Assembly (NCBI RefSeq): GCF_040760075.1
Contig: NZ_CP142884.1
Span: 2,542,001-2,606,000 of the forward strand
DNA length: 64,000 nt
Origin: Sphingobacterium sp. R2
Lineage (GTDB): Bacteria; Bacteroidota; Bacteroidia; Sphingobacteriales; Sphingobacteriaceae
Reading direction: 5' to 3'
The translations under genes were made by a program, and so were the position numbers. Every line of letters starts with the position of its first letter. Position 1 is the stretch's first letter. The notes under the pieces were generated by a model, which worked only from the letters and a program-made list of their open reading frames with translations, searched no databases and was not told the origin of the DNA. Positions 46,888 through 53,873 of the stretch are shown piece after piece.

Positions 46888-48033
46888 ATGAAGAAGTACG
46901 CATACACAGGAGCATTAGGCTTTTTAGCTATTATAACAACTGAATTTGGTATCATTGGTATTTTTCCGCAAATAGCGGAGCATTACCAAATCGGCATTGA
47001 TAAGGCTGGCTATCTGTTGGGAGGATTTGCGTTAGCGATTGCGCTTACTGGACCTTTTATGACCTTGTTGTTATCAGGATTTGACCGAAAGAAAGTGATG
47101 ATGATAGCAATTTTTATTTTTCTGTTAACAGGAATTGTATCGTCATTTTCACCACCATTTTGGCTATTAATGCTTTTAAGGATATTACCAGCATTTTTAC
47201 AGCCTATTTATATCGCTACAGCTTTATCCGTAGCGGTTTCGCAGGGTAATAAACGGAACGAAAATGAATTGATGACTATCGTGTTCAGCGGTGTTGCCAT
47301 TGCAATGGTAACAACTGTTCCGTTCGCTACTTATATTGCCAACATTTTTTCTTGGGAATATTCGTTTATAGTACAGGCTATCATCAGCATTGTGGCATTA
47401 TTGGCTATTCACTTTGTATTGCCGGCAATGCCTGTGAGAGCAAAAAAATCTTATGGAAGTCAATTAAAAATATTGAAAAAACCGATGTTCATTGTAAGTA
47501 CATTAATGAATTTCTTTATGATTGCGGCTTGGTTTTCCACTTATAGTTACTTTGCCGATTATCTAAATAAAGCCAAAGATATGGGCGGAACCATGGTCAG
47601 CTATATGCTGTTTGTATTCGGTATTATCGGTGTATTTGCTAATTGGACAGCCGGTAAACTATTAAACAAGAACATAACACACACAACTGTTTTTTTTCTT
47701 TCGGGGACTATAATAGTTCCTATACTCCTGCATTTTTCGGGAGGCAATACTATGGCTACAATTCTGGTAATCGTATTATGGGGTTTTCTATATTCTCCAA
47801 GTTTCTTAAATGCCTCTACTTATATGATTTCATCTGCACCAGAGGCGATGGAATTTGCCAATAGTTTGGCTACATCATTTGGCAACTTAGGCGTAACGCT
47901 AGGAACCACCGTAGGTGGTTTGATCATTGTGTCGAAGGGCGTACAGTTTACGCCCTGGATAACCGTTTTATTTGGTATGTTGGCTTTTTTTATGATCGGT
48001 CTAAGATCCCGATTGGAAAAGAAGCCAGCATAA
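46888..48033 (+). CDS. MFS transporter, AraJ/sugar-efflux-like
   Basis: 381 residues with about 12 membrane helices and the MFS loop 2-3 motif GFDRKKVMMIAIFIFLLTG. The N-terminal TTEFGIIGIFPQIAEHYQI and GYLLGGFALAIALTGPF resemble DHA1/AraJ efflux carriers. It probably exports the compound sensed by HxlR or released by the esterase. Confidence 0.9.
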   Translation: MKKYAYTGALGFLAIITTEFGIIGIFPQIAEHYQIGIDKAGYLLGGFALAIALTGPFMTLLLSGFDRKKVMMIAIFIFLLTGIVSSFSPPFWLLMLLRILPAFLQPIYIATALSVAVSQGNKRNENELMTIVFSGVAIAMVTTVPFATYIANIFSWEYSFIVQAIISIVALLAIHFVLPAMPVRAKKSYGSQLKILKKPMFIVSTLMNFFMIAAWFSTYSYFADYLNKAKDMGGTMVSYMLFVFGIIGVFANWTAGKLLNKNITHTTVFFLSGTIIVPILLHFSGGNTMATILVIVLWGFLYSPSFLNASTYMISSAPEAMEFANSLATSFGNLGVTLGTTVGGLIIVSKGVQFTPWITVLFGMLAFFMIGLRSRLEKKPA

Positions 48034-48035
48034 TC

Positions 48036-48052
48036 CAGACCTTAAAGGTCTG
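48036..48052 (+). terminator. Short hairpin after the MFS gene
   Basis: CAGACCT-TAA-AGGTCTG begins three bases after the stop; no T-run, so termination is uncertain. Confidence 0.35.
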
Positions 48053-48119
48053 TGATACTGTTGATGCTGAAGTATGGTACAATCAGAACTGTTCTATATT
48101 CGTAAACTTTCACCTCCCC

Positions 48120-48249
48120 ATTCCCGCCATTCACCGAGTTTTCCTGGTCATTAGTCTAAAGCCGATAGGTTAGGGGCCTATTGCATTGTAGTTTTGAATC
48201 AACAAATAAGAAAAGATAAAAAAAACTAACACAATAAAATAACTACATT
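48120..48249 (+). promoter_or_regulatory. Conserved leader, copy A (upstream of NTF2-like paralogue A)
   Basis: About 130 bp that are nearly identical to 51444-51568 and 63841-63964. Landmarks: CATTCACCGAGTTTTCC, the small inverted repeat ATAGG-N7-CCTAT, TTGTAGTTTTGAATCAACAA (with an exact TAnnTTTG box, TAGTTTTG) and ACTAACACAA just before the ATG. It probably combines promoter, regulator site and 5' UTR. Confidence 0.8.
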
Positions 48250-48696
48250 ATGAAAGCATCAGTAAAAATATTCGCAGCAGCAGCTTTAATCGCCGTATCC
48301 ACTTTCGCTATGGCAGCTGAAGGACCTGGAGCAAAAGCAACAAAAACAAATGTTAACCTTTCTACAGCAGACTTCGCTTTAGCGCACTATGTTGCGGTAA
48401 CTACGGCGGGCGAATCAGCAGGGGTAGAGCAGTTATTCGCTGAAGATTTTAATCAAAAGATCCAAGCTTCCAATACACAATCTAACAGCCGTATCGGAGT
48501 TGTCAAACTATTGAAAAAGCAAAAAGGAGAGAAGTTGAATTGTGCAGTAAGCACAGATATCCTCGAGGAATCGGCAGACTATATGGTGGCTAAAGTAACG
48601 TTGAAATTTGAGAACTTCACCAAAACAGATTTAGTTACCTTTGAGCGTGCGGGGAATGACTGGAAAGTATCCAAATCGATCAATTCGTATAAATAA
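48250..48696 (+). CDS. Secreted NTF2-like (lumazine-binding-type) protein, paralogue A
   Basis: 148 residues with a signal peptide (STFAMAA, cleavage near residue 22). The mature domain has the NTF2-like pattern: DFALAHYVAVTTAGESAGVEQ, FAEDFNQKIQ, VVKLLKKQKG, then strands VAKVTLKFENF, TDLVTFERAGNDWKVSKSIN. It is close to paralogue B at 51569, with the same length and leader. Such proteins form cone-shaped dimers that bind small ligands or act as secreted stress factors. Function unknown. Confidence 0.78.
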   Translation: MKASVKIFAAAALIAVSTFAMAAEGPGAKATKTNVNLSTADFALAHYVAVTTAGESAGVEQLFAEDFNQKIQASNTQSNSRIGVVKLLKKQKGEKLNCAVSTDILEESADYMVAKVTLKFENFTKTDLVTFERAGNDWKVSKSINSYK

Positions 48697-48723
48697 GAGC
48701 CATCCCTTACAAGTATATAAATG

Positions 48724-48900
48724 TTGTAAAGCCACGTCGAGAGATGTGGCTTTTTTACGTCAAAAGGGCCTGATTCTCATCAGGTCCTTTCACTTATCGT
48801 TTATTTTGTACATTAATTTTTATATTTCCTAACGGTTCTTCTTTTTGTTTCGTCATCCAATGCTTTAAAAGACAATTGAATTTCCAAGGTGTACGTCAAT
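48724..48900 (+). repeat. Dispersed hairpin-rich intergenic repeat, copy 3
   Basis: It begins with the best terminator stem of the family (AAAGCCACGTC/GATGTGGCTTT plus T-run), then the AAAGGGCCTGATTCTCATCAG stem. The 3' part is more divergent and shorter than in copies 2 and 4. Confidence 0.8.
48728..48756 (+). terminator. Terminator of paralogue A, inside repeat copy 3
   Basis: An 11-bp stem with one G-U pair followed by six T, 31 bp after the stop codon. Confidence 0.8.
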
Positions 48901-48919
48901 GAAAAATTGGTATTGCTAG

Positions 48920-49963
48920 CTATAATATCGATTTCAAATTTGTGTTGTTCAAACCTTTGTCTTCAAAAAATGCTTCGAATGGTATCCCATTAATTTTCTT
49001 TGTTTTATACCAAAGGTTCAGTTTTGTATTGAGCTGTTTATCGGGCATATAATTTAACTTGGCTTTTTTAAAATAGTCCAAAAAATTGCCGTTTAATATA
49101 CCATTGTCCCAATGGAACTCAAAATCTCCAATTCCTTCTACTGCATACCAATCATTACCTTTATTTAAACCGGCACTTTTTGTAAAAGGAATGTAAGGTT
49201 CATTTATCCAAAATCTATCTATAGCTATAGTTCGGCCTTGATTATTTAAATTTATGGTAGTATCTTTTATTATTCCCCCTTTTATCGTATTTAACTTTTC
49301 AGTAGAGAGATAATTTTGTTTTGAAAAATTCTTACTCTGCGGATATATTCCCGCTGCATTGGTTCTATAAGGCTCCATATAGCCATTACCAATAAAATAG
49401 GATTCAGTTAAGGTCTCGTTGTCAACTAGAAAATATTCATTTTTTTGCTTTATCACGATTTTATAATCCGTTCTTTTCAAGTTGAGTGATGGCGTCTCTG
49501 AAAAAATACCTAAAGGTGCATAAGTTGCATAAAATATATCTTTTGCTGTGGTTCGCAACAGGCTATCCAAAGTAATTATGTTTATCTCGTTGTTAGCGAC
49601 GGCTTTCGAGATATTTTTTAGCTCAAATTTAGCCCTAGTTAGCGGCGTTATTGTAACTAAGATATCAACGGGCAAATTTTTCCCTTCACGCTCAAAGCTT
49701 ATAAAATTCTGAAATACTTTTTGATTTGAACCATCAGTAATTATGTTTTTTTTGAACAGAAAATTATAAATAGTCAAATCTGGGAAATTGGTACTGTCGG
49801 ATCCGATTTCTGCATATGTTCTTTTGCAGAATAAATGCCCATTCAATGAATCGGTTAGTTTGTCTTGATTAAATACAACATATTTGATTTGAGCAAAGCA
49901 GGTAGCAATAAGCTGAAAGGCTGATACGGCTAAGAAAATAAATAAGATCATTATTTTGCGCAT
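48920..49963 (-). CDS. Secreted protein of unknown function
   Basis: 347 residues with a signal peptide (ATCFAQ, cleavage near residue 25). The mature chain is beta-rich, with many Asn/Tyr/Lys and lower-GC codons than the nos region. GLM-like or transport motifs were not found. Divergent from the TraB-like gene and converging on repeat copy 3. No family recognised. Confidence 0.65.
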   Translation of the reverse strand: MRKIMILFIFLAVSAFQLIATCFAQIKYVVFNQDKLTDSLNGHLFCKRTYAEIGSDSTNFPDLTIYNFLFKKNIITDGSNQKVFQNFISFEREGKNLPVDILVTITPLTRAKFELKNISKAVANNEINIITLDSLLRTTAKDIFYATYAPLGIFSETPSLNLKRTDYKIVIKQKNEYFLVDNETLTESYFIGNGYMEPYRTNAAGIYPQSKNFSKQNYLSTEKLNTIKGGIIKDTTINLNNQGRTIAIDRFWINEPYIPFTKSAGLNKGNDWYAVEGIGDFEFHWDNGILNGNFLDYFKKAKLNYMPDKQLNTKLNLWYKTKKINGIPFEAFFEDKGLNNTNLKSIL

Positions 49964-50309
49964 GATATATTTTAATTATTTAAGAATCCATTGCGTCCTA
50001 TGACACAGTTGTTATTAAACTCCATTTTTTATTAGAATTTCGTTTTTATACAACATACAAGGTTTATATATGTCTTTAAAAGTAATTATATTTTTAAGAT
50101 TGTTCAAAAAATTCTCCACACGAGCATAACTTTTGAATTTGAATTTGACCGTGTATGAAGAAGTGCTCGAAGTTCCGCCGGCCACCTGTCGGAGAGGGAA
50201 TATTTGGATAATCTCTCTGTTCGTTGAATGGATGCGAATTTTCTCCCGTATACTGATTTTCTTATATTTGGAGTATCACTTTTAACAACGCCTAAATATC
50301 AATTTTATA
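49964..50309. other. Divergent promoter region
   Basis: Holds the start region of the 347-aa secreted protein gene and an exact TATATTTG box at 50264-50271 for the plus-strand gene. No other structure was found apart from TCCG/CGGA around 50170-50200. Confidence 0.5.
50264..50271 (+). promoter_or_regulatory. TAnnTTTG promoter element of the TraB-like gene
   Basis: TATATTTG, 38 bp before the start codon, matches the Bacteroidota -7 consensus; the -33 region is T-rich. Confidence 0.5.
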
Positions 50310-51122
50310 ATGAAATATCTTTTTGCAAGTCTATCAGTTTTGTTTTTAAACTTTGCACAAGCTCAAACCTCGATTAAGACAGAACTCTATATCATTGGAA
50401 CTGTGCATGATTCCTCGGCTATTTTGAACCCGGGTATGCTATTTGAAATTATAGATAAGATCAGACCAGATATACTTTTGCAAGAAAATGATAGCGAACA
50501 AATGAAAGATTACGCAAAGGAAATCCGTCTAACTTCCAACGAGCAGACTGCTACATTAAGATATCTTAAAAAATATCCTGAGACACGCAATTTGCCATTC
50601 GAATTTGAGGGTAGAAATCAGTACCGAATAGATAGGGGGATGGTGCCGGCTGATTACCTTACCGTAAAGCTTATCGATAGCTTGTATCTTGTCGGTAAGT
50701 TAAGTGACAAAAATAAAGCCATCTATGAGAAATATAAAGAAGCGAATAATGCGCTGTTAAACTTTTCAAAAACAGATATAAAGACATTGAATTCAGTCGC
50801 TTTTGAAACTTTAAACAGATATAGACAAACTCTTCAACATCATGAGATTCCCAAAATAGCTAATTCCGAAGTAATTTTTGAAGAGAAATATGTAGTAAAG
50901 CCAAATGGTCAAAAGATTTCTTACCGAGATGGTTATCAGCTTTGGTGTAATTTTTGGGATTTAAGAAATAATACAATGGCTATTAATATCATCAAACACG
51001 CTAATCAGTATAGTGGAAAAAAAATAGTTGTCTTGACTGGAGTACAGCACAAGTATTATTTAAAAGAACTGCTCGATAAATATCAAGATGGTAGTTATCG
51101 TGTTATTGAATACTTTCAATAA
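50310..51122 (+). CDS. Secreted TraB/TIKI-like domain protein
   Basis: 270 residues with a signal peptide (LNFAQAQ). ELYIIGTVHDSS (residues about 25-36) and RPDILLQEND (about 50-59) match the GTVH and acidic motifs of the TraB/PrgY/TIKI (EreA-like) fold, and the C-terminal VVLTGVQHKYYLKELL matches the GxxH-type motif. The fold includes metal-dependent proteases and esterases. Monocistronic, followed by repeat copy 4. Confidence 0.65.
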   Translation: MKYLFASLSVLFLNFAQAQTSIKTELYIIGTVHDSSAILNPGMLFEIIDKIRPDILLQENDSEQMKDYAKEIRLTSNEQTATLRYLKKYPETRNLPFEFEGRNQYRIDRGMVPADYLTVKLIDSLYLVGKLSDKNKAIYEKYKEANNALLNFSKTDIKTLNSVAFETLNRYRQTLQHHEIPKIANSEVIFEEKYVVKPNGQKISYRDGYQLWCNFWDLRNNTMAINIIKHANQYSGKKIVVLTGVQHKYYLKELLDKYQDGSYRVIEYFQ

Positions 51123-51135
51123 CACGATATATATG

Positions 51136-51370
51136 TTGTGAAGCCATATCGCGAGATGTGGCTTTTTTACGTGAAAAGGGCCTGATGCTAATCAGACCCC
51201 GTTCTCTTAGCGTTTATTTGTACAGTAATTTTTATGTTTCCTTTCGTTTCCTCTTTTTTGTTTCGTCATCCAATGATTATAAAGATTATTGGATTTTTAC
51301 TGTACGACGCCAATTTTTATGTTGAACTTTCTTTCGAAATTTAGCATGTAGCCGCTTTGTATTGTAAGAA
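51136..51370 (+). repeat. Dispersed hairpin-rich intergenic repeat, copy 4
   Basis: Nearly full length and close to copy 2. The terminator stem AAGCCATATC/GATGTGGCTT (51141-51167) directly follows the TraB-like gene. The second stem is weakened (CTGATGCTAATCAG, CCCCG), then come the T-rich core, CCAAT/ATTGG and the GTACGACGCCAATTTTTATG segment. Confidence 0.85.
51141..51167 (+). terminator. Terminator of the TraB-like gene, inside repeat copy 4
   Basis: AAGCCATATC and GATGTGGCTT form a stem with a short loop, followed by six T, 18 bp after the stop. Confidence 0.7.
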
Positions 51371-51443
51371 GATTCAATACCATCGATCGGATTTACTCTA
51401 AAATGGAGTATACGAAATAATCTATTTGTATATTCACCTCTAC

Positions 51444-51568
51444 ATTCCCGTCATTCACCGAGTTTTCCCGATCGTTGGTCTAATGACCATAGGCTAGGGG
51501 CGTATTGTGTTGTAGTTTTGAATCAACAAATAAGAACAACAGAACTAACACAACAAAATAAAGACATT
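51444..51568 (+). promoter_or_regulatory. Conserved leader, copy B (upstream of NTF2-like paralogue B)
   Basis: 125 bp matching copy A from ATTCCCG to the ATG. It includes the exact TAGTTTTG box (51513-51520) and the ATAGG-N7 element, whose right arm is altered here (CGTAT instead of CCTAT). Confidence 0.8.
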
Positions 51569-52015
51569 ATGAAAACTCTAGCAAAAACATTCGCAGCAGC
51601 AGCTTTAATCGCCGTATCAACTTTTGCAATGGCAGCTGAAGGACCTGGCGCAAAAGCAACAAAAGTAAACATTAACCTTTCTACTGCAGATTTCGCTTTA
51701 GAGCACTATGTTGCAGTAACTACAGAGGGCGAATCTTCAAGTGTAGAACGATTATTTGCAGCTGATTTCAATCAAAAGATCCAAGCATTCAACGCGCAAA
51801 ATCATAGCCGTAGCGAAGTGGTCAAGCTATTGAAAAAGCAAAAAGGAGAGCACTTGAACTGTGCAGTAAGCACAGCTATCATCGAGGAATCGGCAGACTA
51901 TATAGTCGCTAAAGTGACTTTGAAATTTGAGAACTTCACCAAGACTGATCTGGTTACTTTGGAGCGTGTGGGCAATGACTGGAAAGTATCCAAATCGATC
52001 AATTCGTATAAGTAG
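51569..52015 (+). CDS. Secreted NTF2-like (lumazine-binding-type) protein, paralogue B
   Basis: 148 residues from the ATG at 51569, chosen because it aligns exactly with paralogue A and begins the signal peptide (KTFAAAALIAVSTFAMAA); an earlier in-frame codon at 51518 lies inside the conserved leader. The mature domain is nearly the same as in A (ESSSVERLFAADFNQKIQAF, NHSRSEVVKLLKKQKG, TDLVTLERVGNDWKVS). The pseudogene fragment at 7214 is nearest to this copy. Confidence 0.8.
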   Translation: MKTLAKTFAAAALIAVSTFAMAAEGPGAKATKVNINLSTADFALEHYVAVTTEGESSSVERLFAADFNQKIQAFNAQNHSRSEVVKLLKKQKGEHLNCAVSTAIIEESADYIVAKVTLKFENFTKTDLVTLERVGNDWKVSKSINSYK

Positions 52016-52089
52016 TATCCAATAACTAGTGGTTTGTCAGCTCAGGCAGACTACAAACCATTAGTGAATCATATGTTTAAGTTTATTTT

Positions 52090-52121
52090 AAAGGCCAGTT
52101 CGCGAGATCTGGCCTTTTTTT
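52090..52121 (+). terminator. Terminator of paralogue B
   Basis: AAAGGCCAG and CTGGCCTTT pair across a 10-nt loop with a following run of T and then TACG. It is related in sequence to the 5' stem of the dispersed repeat (GCGAGAT loop, TTTTTTACG tail) but the rest of the repeat is absent. Confidence 0.85.
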
Positions 52122-52154
52122 ACGTTTGGAAATTTGGATTTAAATAACGAAAGG

Positions 52155-53219
52155 TTATTGTTTTTGTATAATACCATATTTCTTGTTTTGATCGCCTTTG
52201 GCGTTTGCTCCTGCATAGCTATCTAAAATCCGCATGGTGGCCGCTTTTAGGGAACGTCCGAATTCTGTGGGATGATAACCCGGTCCAGTAAAAAATTCCA
52301 CCTCATGATTGATTTTTGAATACCATACTCTTCCTACATCCTTGGGACCTAGGGTATCTGGTCTTGTTATTTTCACAAATCCCTCAAGTTTGTTTTTATC
52401 TAAGCCTATTACTTGATAAGGCTGTGACTTACTCTGACAATCTATCTCAATATATTTTTCTCCATTCCAGCACATGCACTCTTCAGGCGTCAGAAAACGC
52501 ACGATAGTTAATATTGCCAATACCAAAAGTGCTACACCTGAAAACCTCAATATAAGTTTGTTTTTTTTGAAAAATGGTCGGGGATATTTAAATCTGTCAA
52601 TAATTTCCCGATTTTGCCCCATTTCATTTGAGTTGTTTTGAACGTCTAGATCGTCTATTAATTCTTCAGCTTTTTCTTCTTCCGGCTTATCCTGAAGTTC
52701 TTTTTTTTCATCCGTCAATGTAGAACTCATTTGTGAACCTTCCGGTGTTGGATCTTTATCGGTGATAGGGATTGAGGGGGCATCTAGTTTATCAGTCATT
52801 GATGAGCTTTTATCTTCATCTATTGGCGATGTATCTTTAGGCTCATGTAATGTTGAGTTATCATAGCTGTATCGGAATGGCCTCGGCTGGTAGTCTACGA
52901 GTATTGCGAGTAGTTTCACAACTCGGTCTTCAGGATCTTGCGTAATGTTAAGGGCAAATTTCTGCAATGCCTTTAATGACCCAGTATTATATTTCGCTAT
53001 TGCTTCTTCCAAGTTCTTTTCTTTTTTATATGGATCAAAGAACTTTTGTAAAATTTCGATATCCTCGGGCGGTAAACCTTCGGATAATCTAACTAAGCAA
53101 TAATCTCTTAGCTTGGCGGGAGAAGGATTAACTAATAAATCATCCAGCTCATGGTTGTTTTTCTTTGCCTCATATAGGGCAAGAACCTCTTCTTTAAATT
53201 TGGCAAATGTCGTTGGCAT
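52155..53219 (-). CDS. Single-pass membrane protein of unknown function, putative TTACGG-box regulon member
   Basis: 354 residues. An N-terminal cytoplasmic helical domain (about 1-110) is followed by an acidic, Asp/Glu/Pro-rich linker (about 115-205), one membrane helix (LRFSGVALLVLAILTIVRFL, about 223-242) and a C-terminal domain with CMCWNGEKYIEIDCQ (three Cys) and YHPTEFGRSL. No family recognised. A TTACGG-N4-CCGTAA palindrome and a TAATTTTG box lie immediately upstream; the box is so close to the ATG that the mRNA would be nearly leaderless. Confidence 0.7.
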   Translation of the reverse strand: MPTTFAKFKEEVLALYEAKKNNHELDDLLVNPSPAKLRDYCLVRLSEGLPPEDIEILQKFFDPYKKEKNLEEAIAKYNTGSLKALQKFALNITQDPEDRVVKLLAILVDYQPRPFRYSYDNSTLHEPKDTSPIDEDKSSSMTDKLDAPSIPITDKDPTPEGSQMSSTLTDEKKELQDKPEEEKAEELIDDLDVQNNSNEMGQNREIIDRFKYPRPFFKKNKLILRFSGVALLVLAILTIVRFLTPEECMCWNGEKYIEIDCQSKSQPYQVIGLDKNKLEGFVKITRPDTLGPKDVGRVWYSKINHEVEFFTGPGYHPTEFGRSLKAATMRILDSYAGANAKGDQNKKYGIIQKQ

Positions 53220-53224
53220 GGCAT

Positions 53225-53268
53225 CAAAATTAAGCTAATTCTACAACGGAATTTACGGAATCCCGTAA
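53225..53268 (-). promoter_or_regulatory. TTACGG-box promoter 1 (upstream of the 354-aa membrane protein)
   Basis: TTACGG-N4-CCGTAA at 53253-53268 (perfect 6-bp arms). On the minus strand, 20 bp then separate it from TAATTTTG (complement of 53225-53232). The arrangement is the same as in promoters 2 and 3. Confidence 0.6.
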
Positions 53269-53315
53269 GTCAATCCATTCTTTATACATCGGAATTCATA
53301 GAATCTTTAGCATTT

Positions 53316-53342
53316 TATCGGACCTTTCGGACCTATCGGAAT
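53316..53342 (+). repeat. Three tandem 9-bp repeats upstream of the peptide transcript
   Basis: TATCGGACC, TTTCGGACC and TATCGGAAT follow each other without a gap, ending 29 bp before the TAACTTTG box at 53371. They look like activator half-sites and share CGG with the TTACGG palindrome. Confidence 0.5.
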
Positions 53343-53370
53343 CATTTGATAAAAAGGGTTTTAACGGACA

Positions 53371-53378
53371 TAACTTTG
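53371..53378 (+). promoter_or_regulatory. TAnnTTTG element of the structured-leader/peptide transcript
   Basis: TAACTTTG matches the consensus exactly. The predicted transcript would run to the terminator at 53788, about 430 nt. Confidence 0.45.
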
Positions 53379-53439
53379 TTCTCGAAGTCAGATGATGGAT
53401 CGATTAAAATATAAACTAAGATACTAATCTGATTTCACA

Positions 53440-53466
53440 ATGAGAAGATCTCGCGGTAGTCTTTAG
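53440..53466 (+). CDS. Possible 8-codon leader peptide
   Basis: ATG-initiated frame encoding MRRSRGSL and then TAG, five bases before the first strong stem of the leader. Arg-rich leader peptides can couple translation to folding of a downstream RNA. There is no independent evidence of translation. Confidence 0.25.
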   Translation: MRRSRGSL

Positions 53467-53470
53467 CCGG

Positions 53471-53575
53471 TTTGGGAAGCAGCTTCTGCCTCCCGCGATT
53501 GACACTCTTACTTCCCAAAAAATTCAGAAGGCCTTCTGAAAACATTTGTAGCAATCCCGTGCATGGTGCACGGGA
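53471..53575 (+). ncRNA. Strongly structured leader RNA or small RNA
   Basis: Three perfect stems in 105 bases: TTTGGGAAG (53471-53479) with CTTCCCAAA (53511-53519); the 18-bp palindrome TTCAGAAGGCCTTCTGAA (53523-53540); and TCCCGTGCA with TGCACGGGA around a TGG loop (53555-53575). They lie between a predicted promoter and a 53-codon gene. It does not match any riboswitch I can name. Confidence 0.5.
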
Positions 53576-53609
53576 CCTACCAAGTTTTTGACTTTTAATT
53601 TTTTGAGTT

Positions 53610-53771
53610 ATGTGGAGTTTAATATTATATTTTTTATTTGGAATCGGTCAACCTTCTAATTCACAACCGAACACTGGCGCACCAACAGTGCAAACAGCAG
53701 ACGCAACGCCGCCTGTAGATCCAGGAGATAACGGGGGAGATGGCGGCACAGTTCGCCCCCCTAGAAAATAA
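53610..53771 (+). CDS. 53-residue secreted peptide, Pro/Gly/Asp-rich
   Basis: Starts MWSLILYFLFGIGQPSNSQP, a short hydrophobic N-terminus that could be a signal or anchor. A low-complexity tail follows with TPPVDPGDNGGDGG and a basic end (VRPPRK). It is bounded by the structured leader and an excellent terminator and sits 102 bp before the histidine-kinase gene. No family recognised. It could be a signal peptide for the neighbouring kinase, or the translated end of a regulatory RNA. Confidence 0.5.
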   Translation: MWSLILYFLFGIGQPSNSQPNTGAPTVQTADATPPVDPGDNGGDGGTVRPPRK

Positions 53772-53787
53772 TTAATTTAAATATTGA

Positions 53788-53816
53788 AAAGGCAGCATCT
53801 CGCTGCCTTTTTTATG
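53788..53816 (+). terminator. Terminator of the 53-aa peptide transcript
   Basis: AAAGGCAGC and GCTGCCTTT pair around a 5-nt loop, followed by a T-run, 16 bp after the stop. Confidence 0.9.
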
Positions 53817-53873
53817 ATTAATCTGTTGCTTAATGATTAGATTTTTAATATTTTCGAATAAATTTAGCCTGAT

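Noticed and set aside
48120-48160. Leader sequence as a LytTR-type binding site
   Set aside because: Two GTT-containing half-sites exist, but they are 12 bp apart, not the roughly 21 bp expected for LytTR repeats.
51518-51568. N-terminal extension of NTF2-like paralogue B to an upstream in-frame codon
   Set aside because: The extension lies in the conserved leader and would place 17 residues ahead of a perfect signal peptide; paralogue A starts at the internal ATG.
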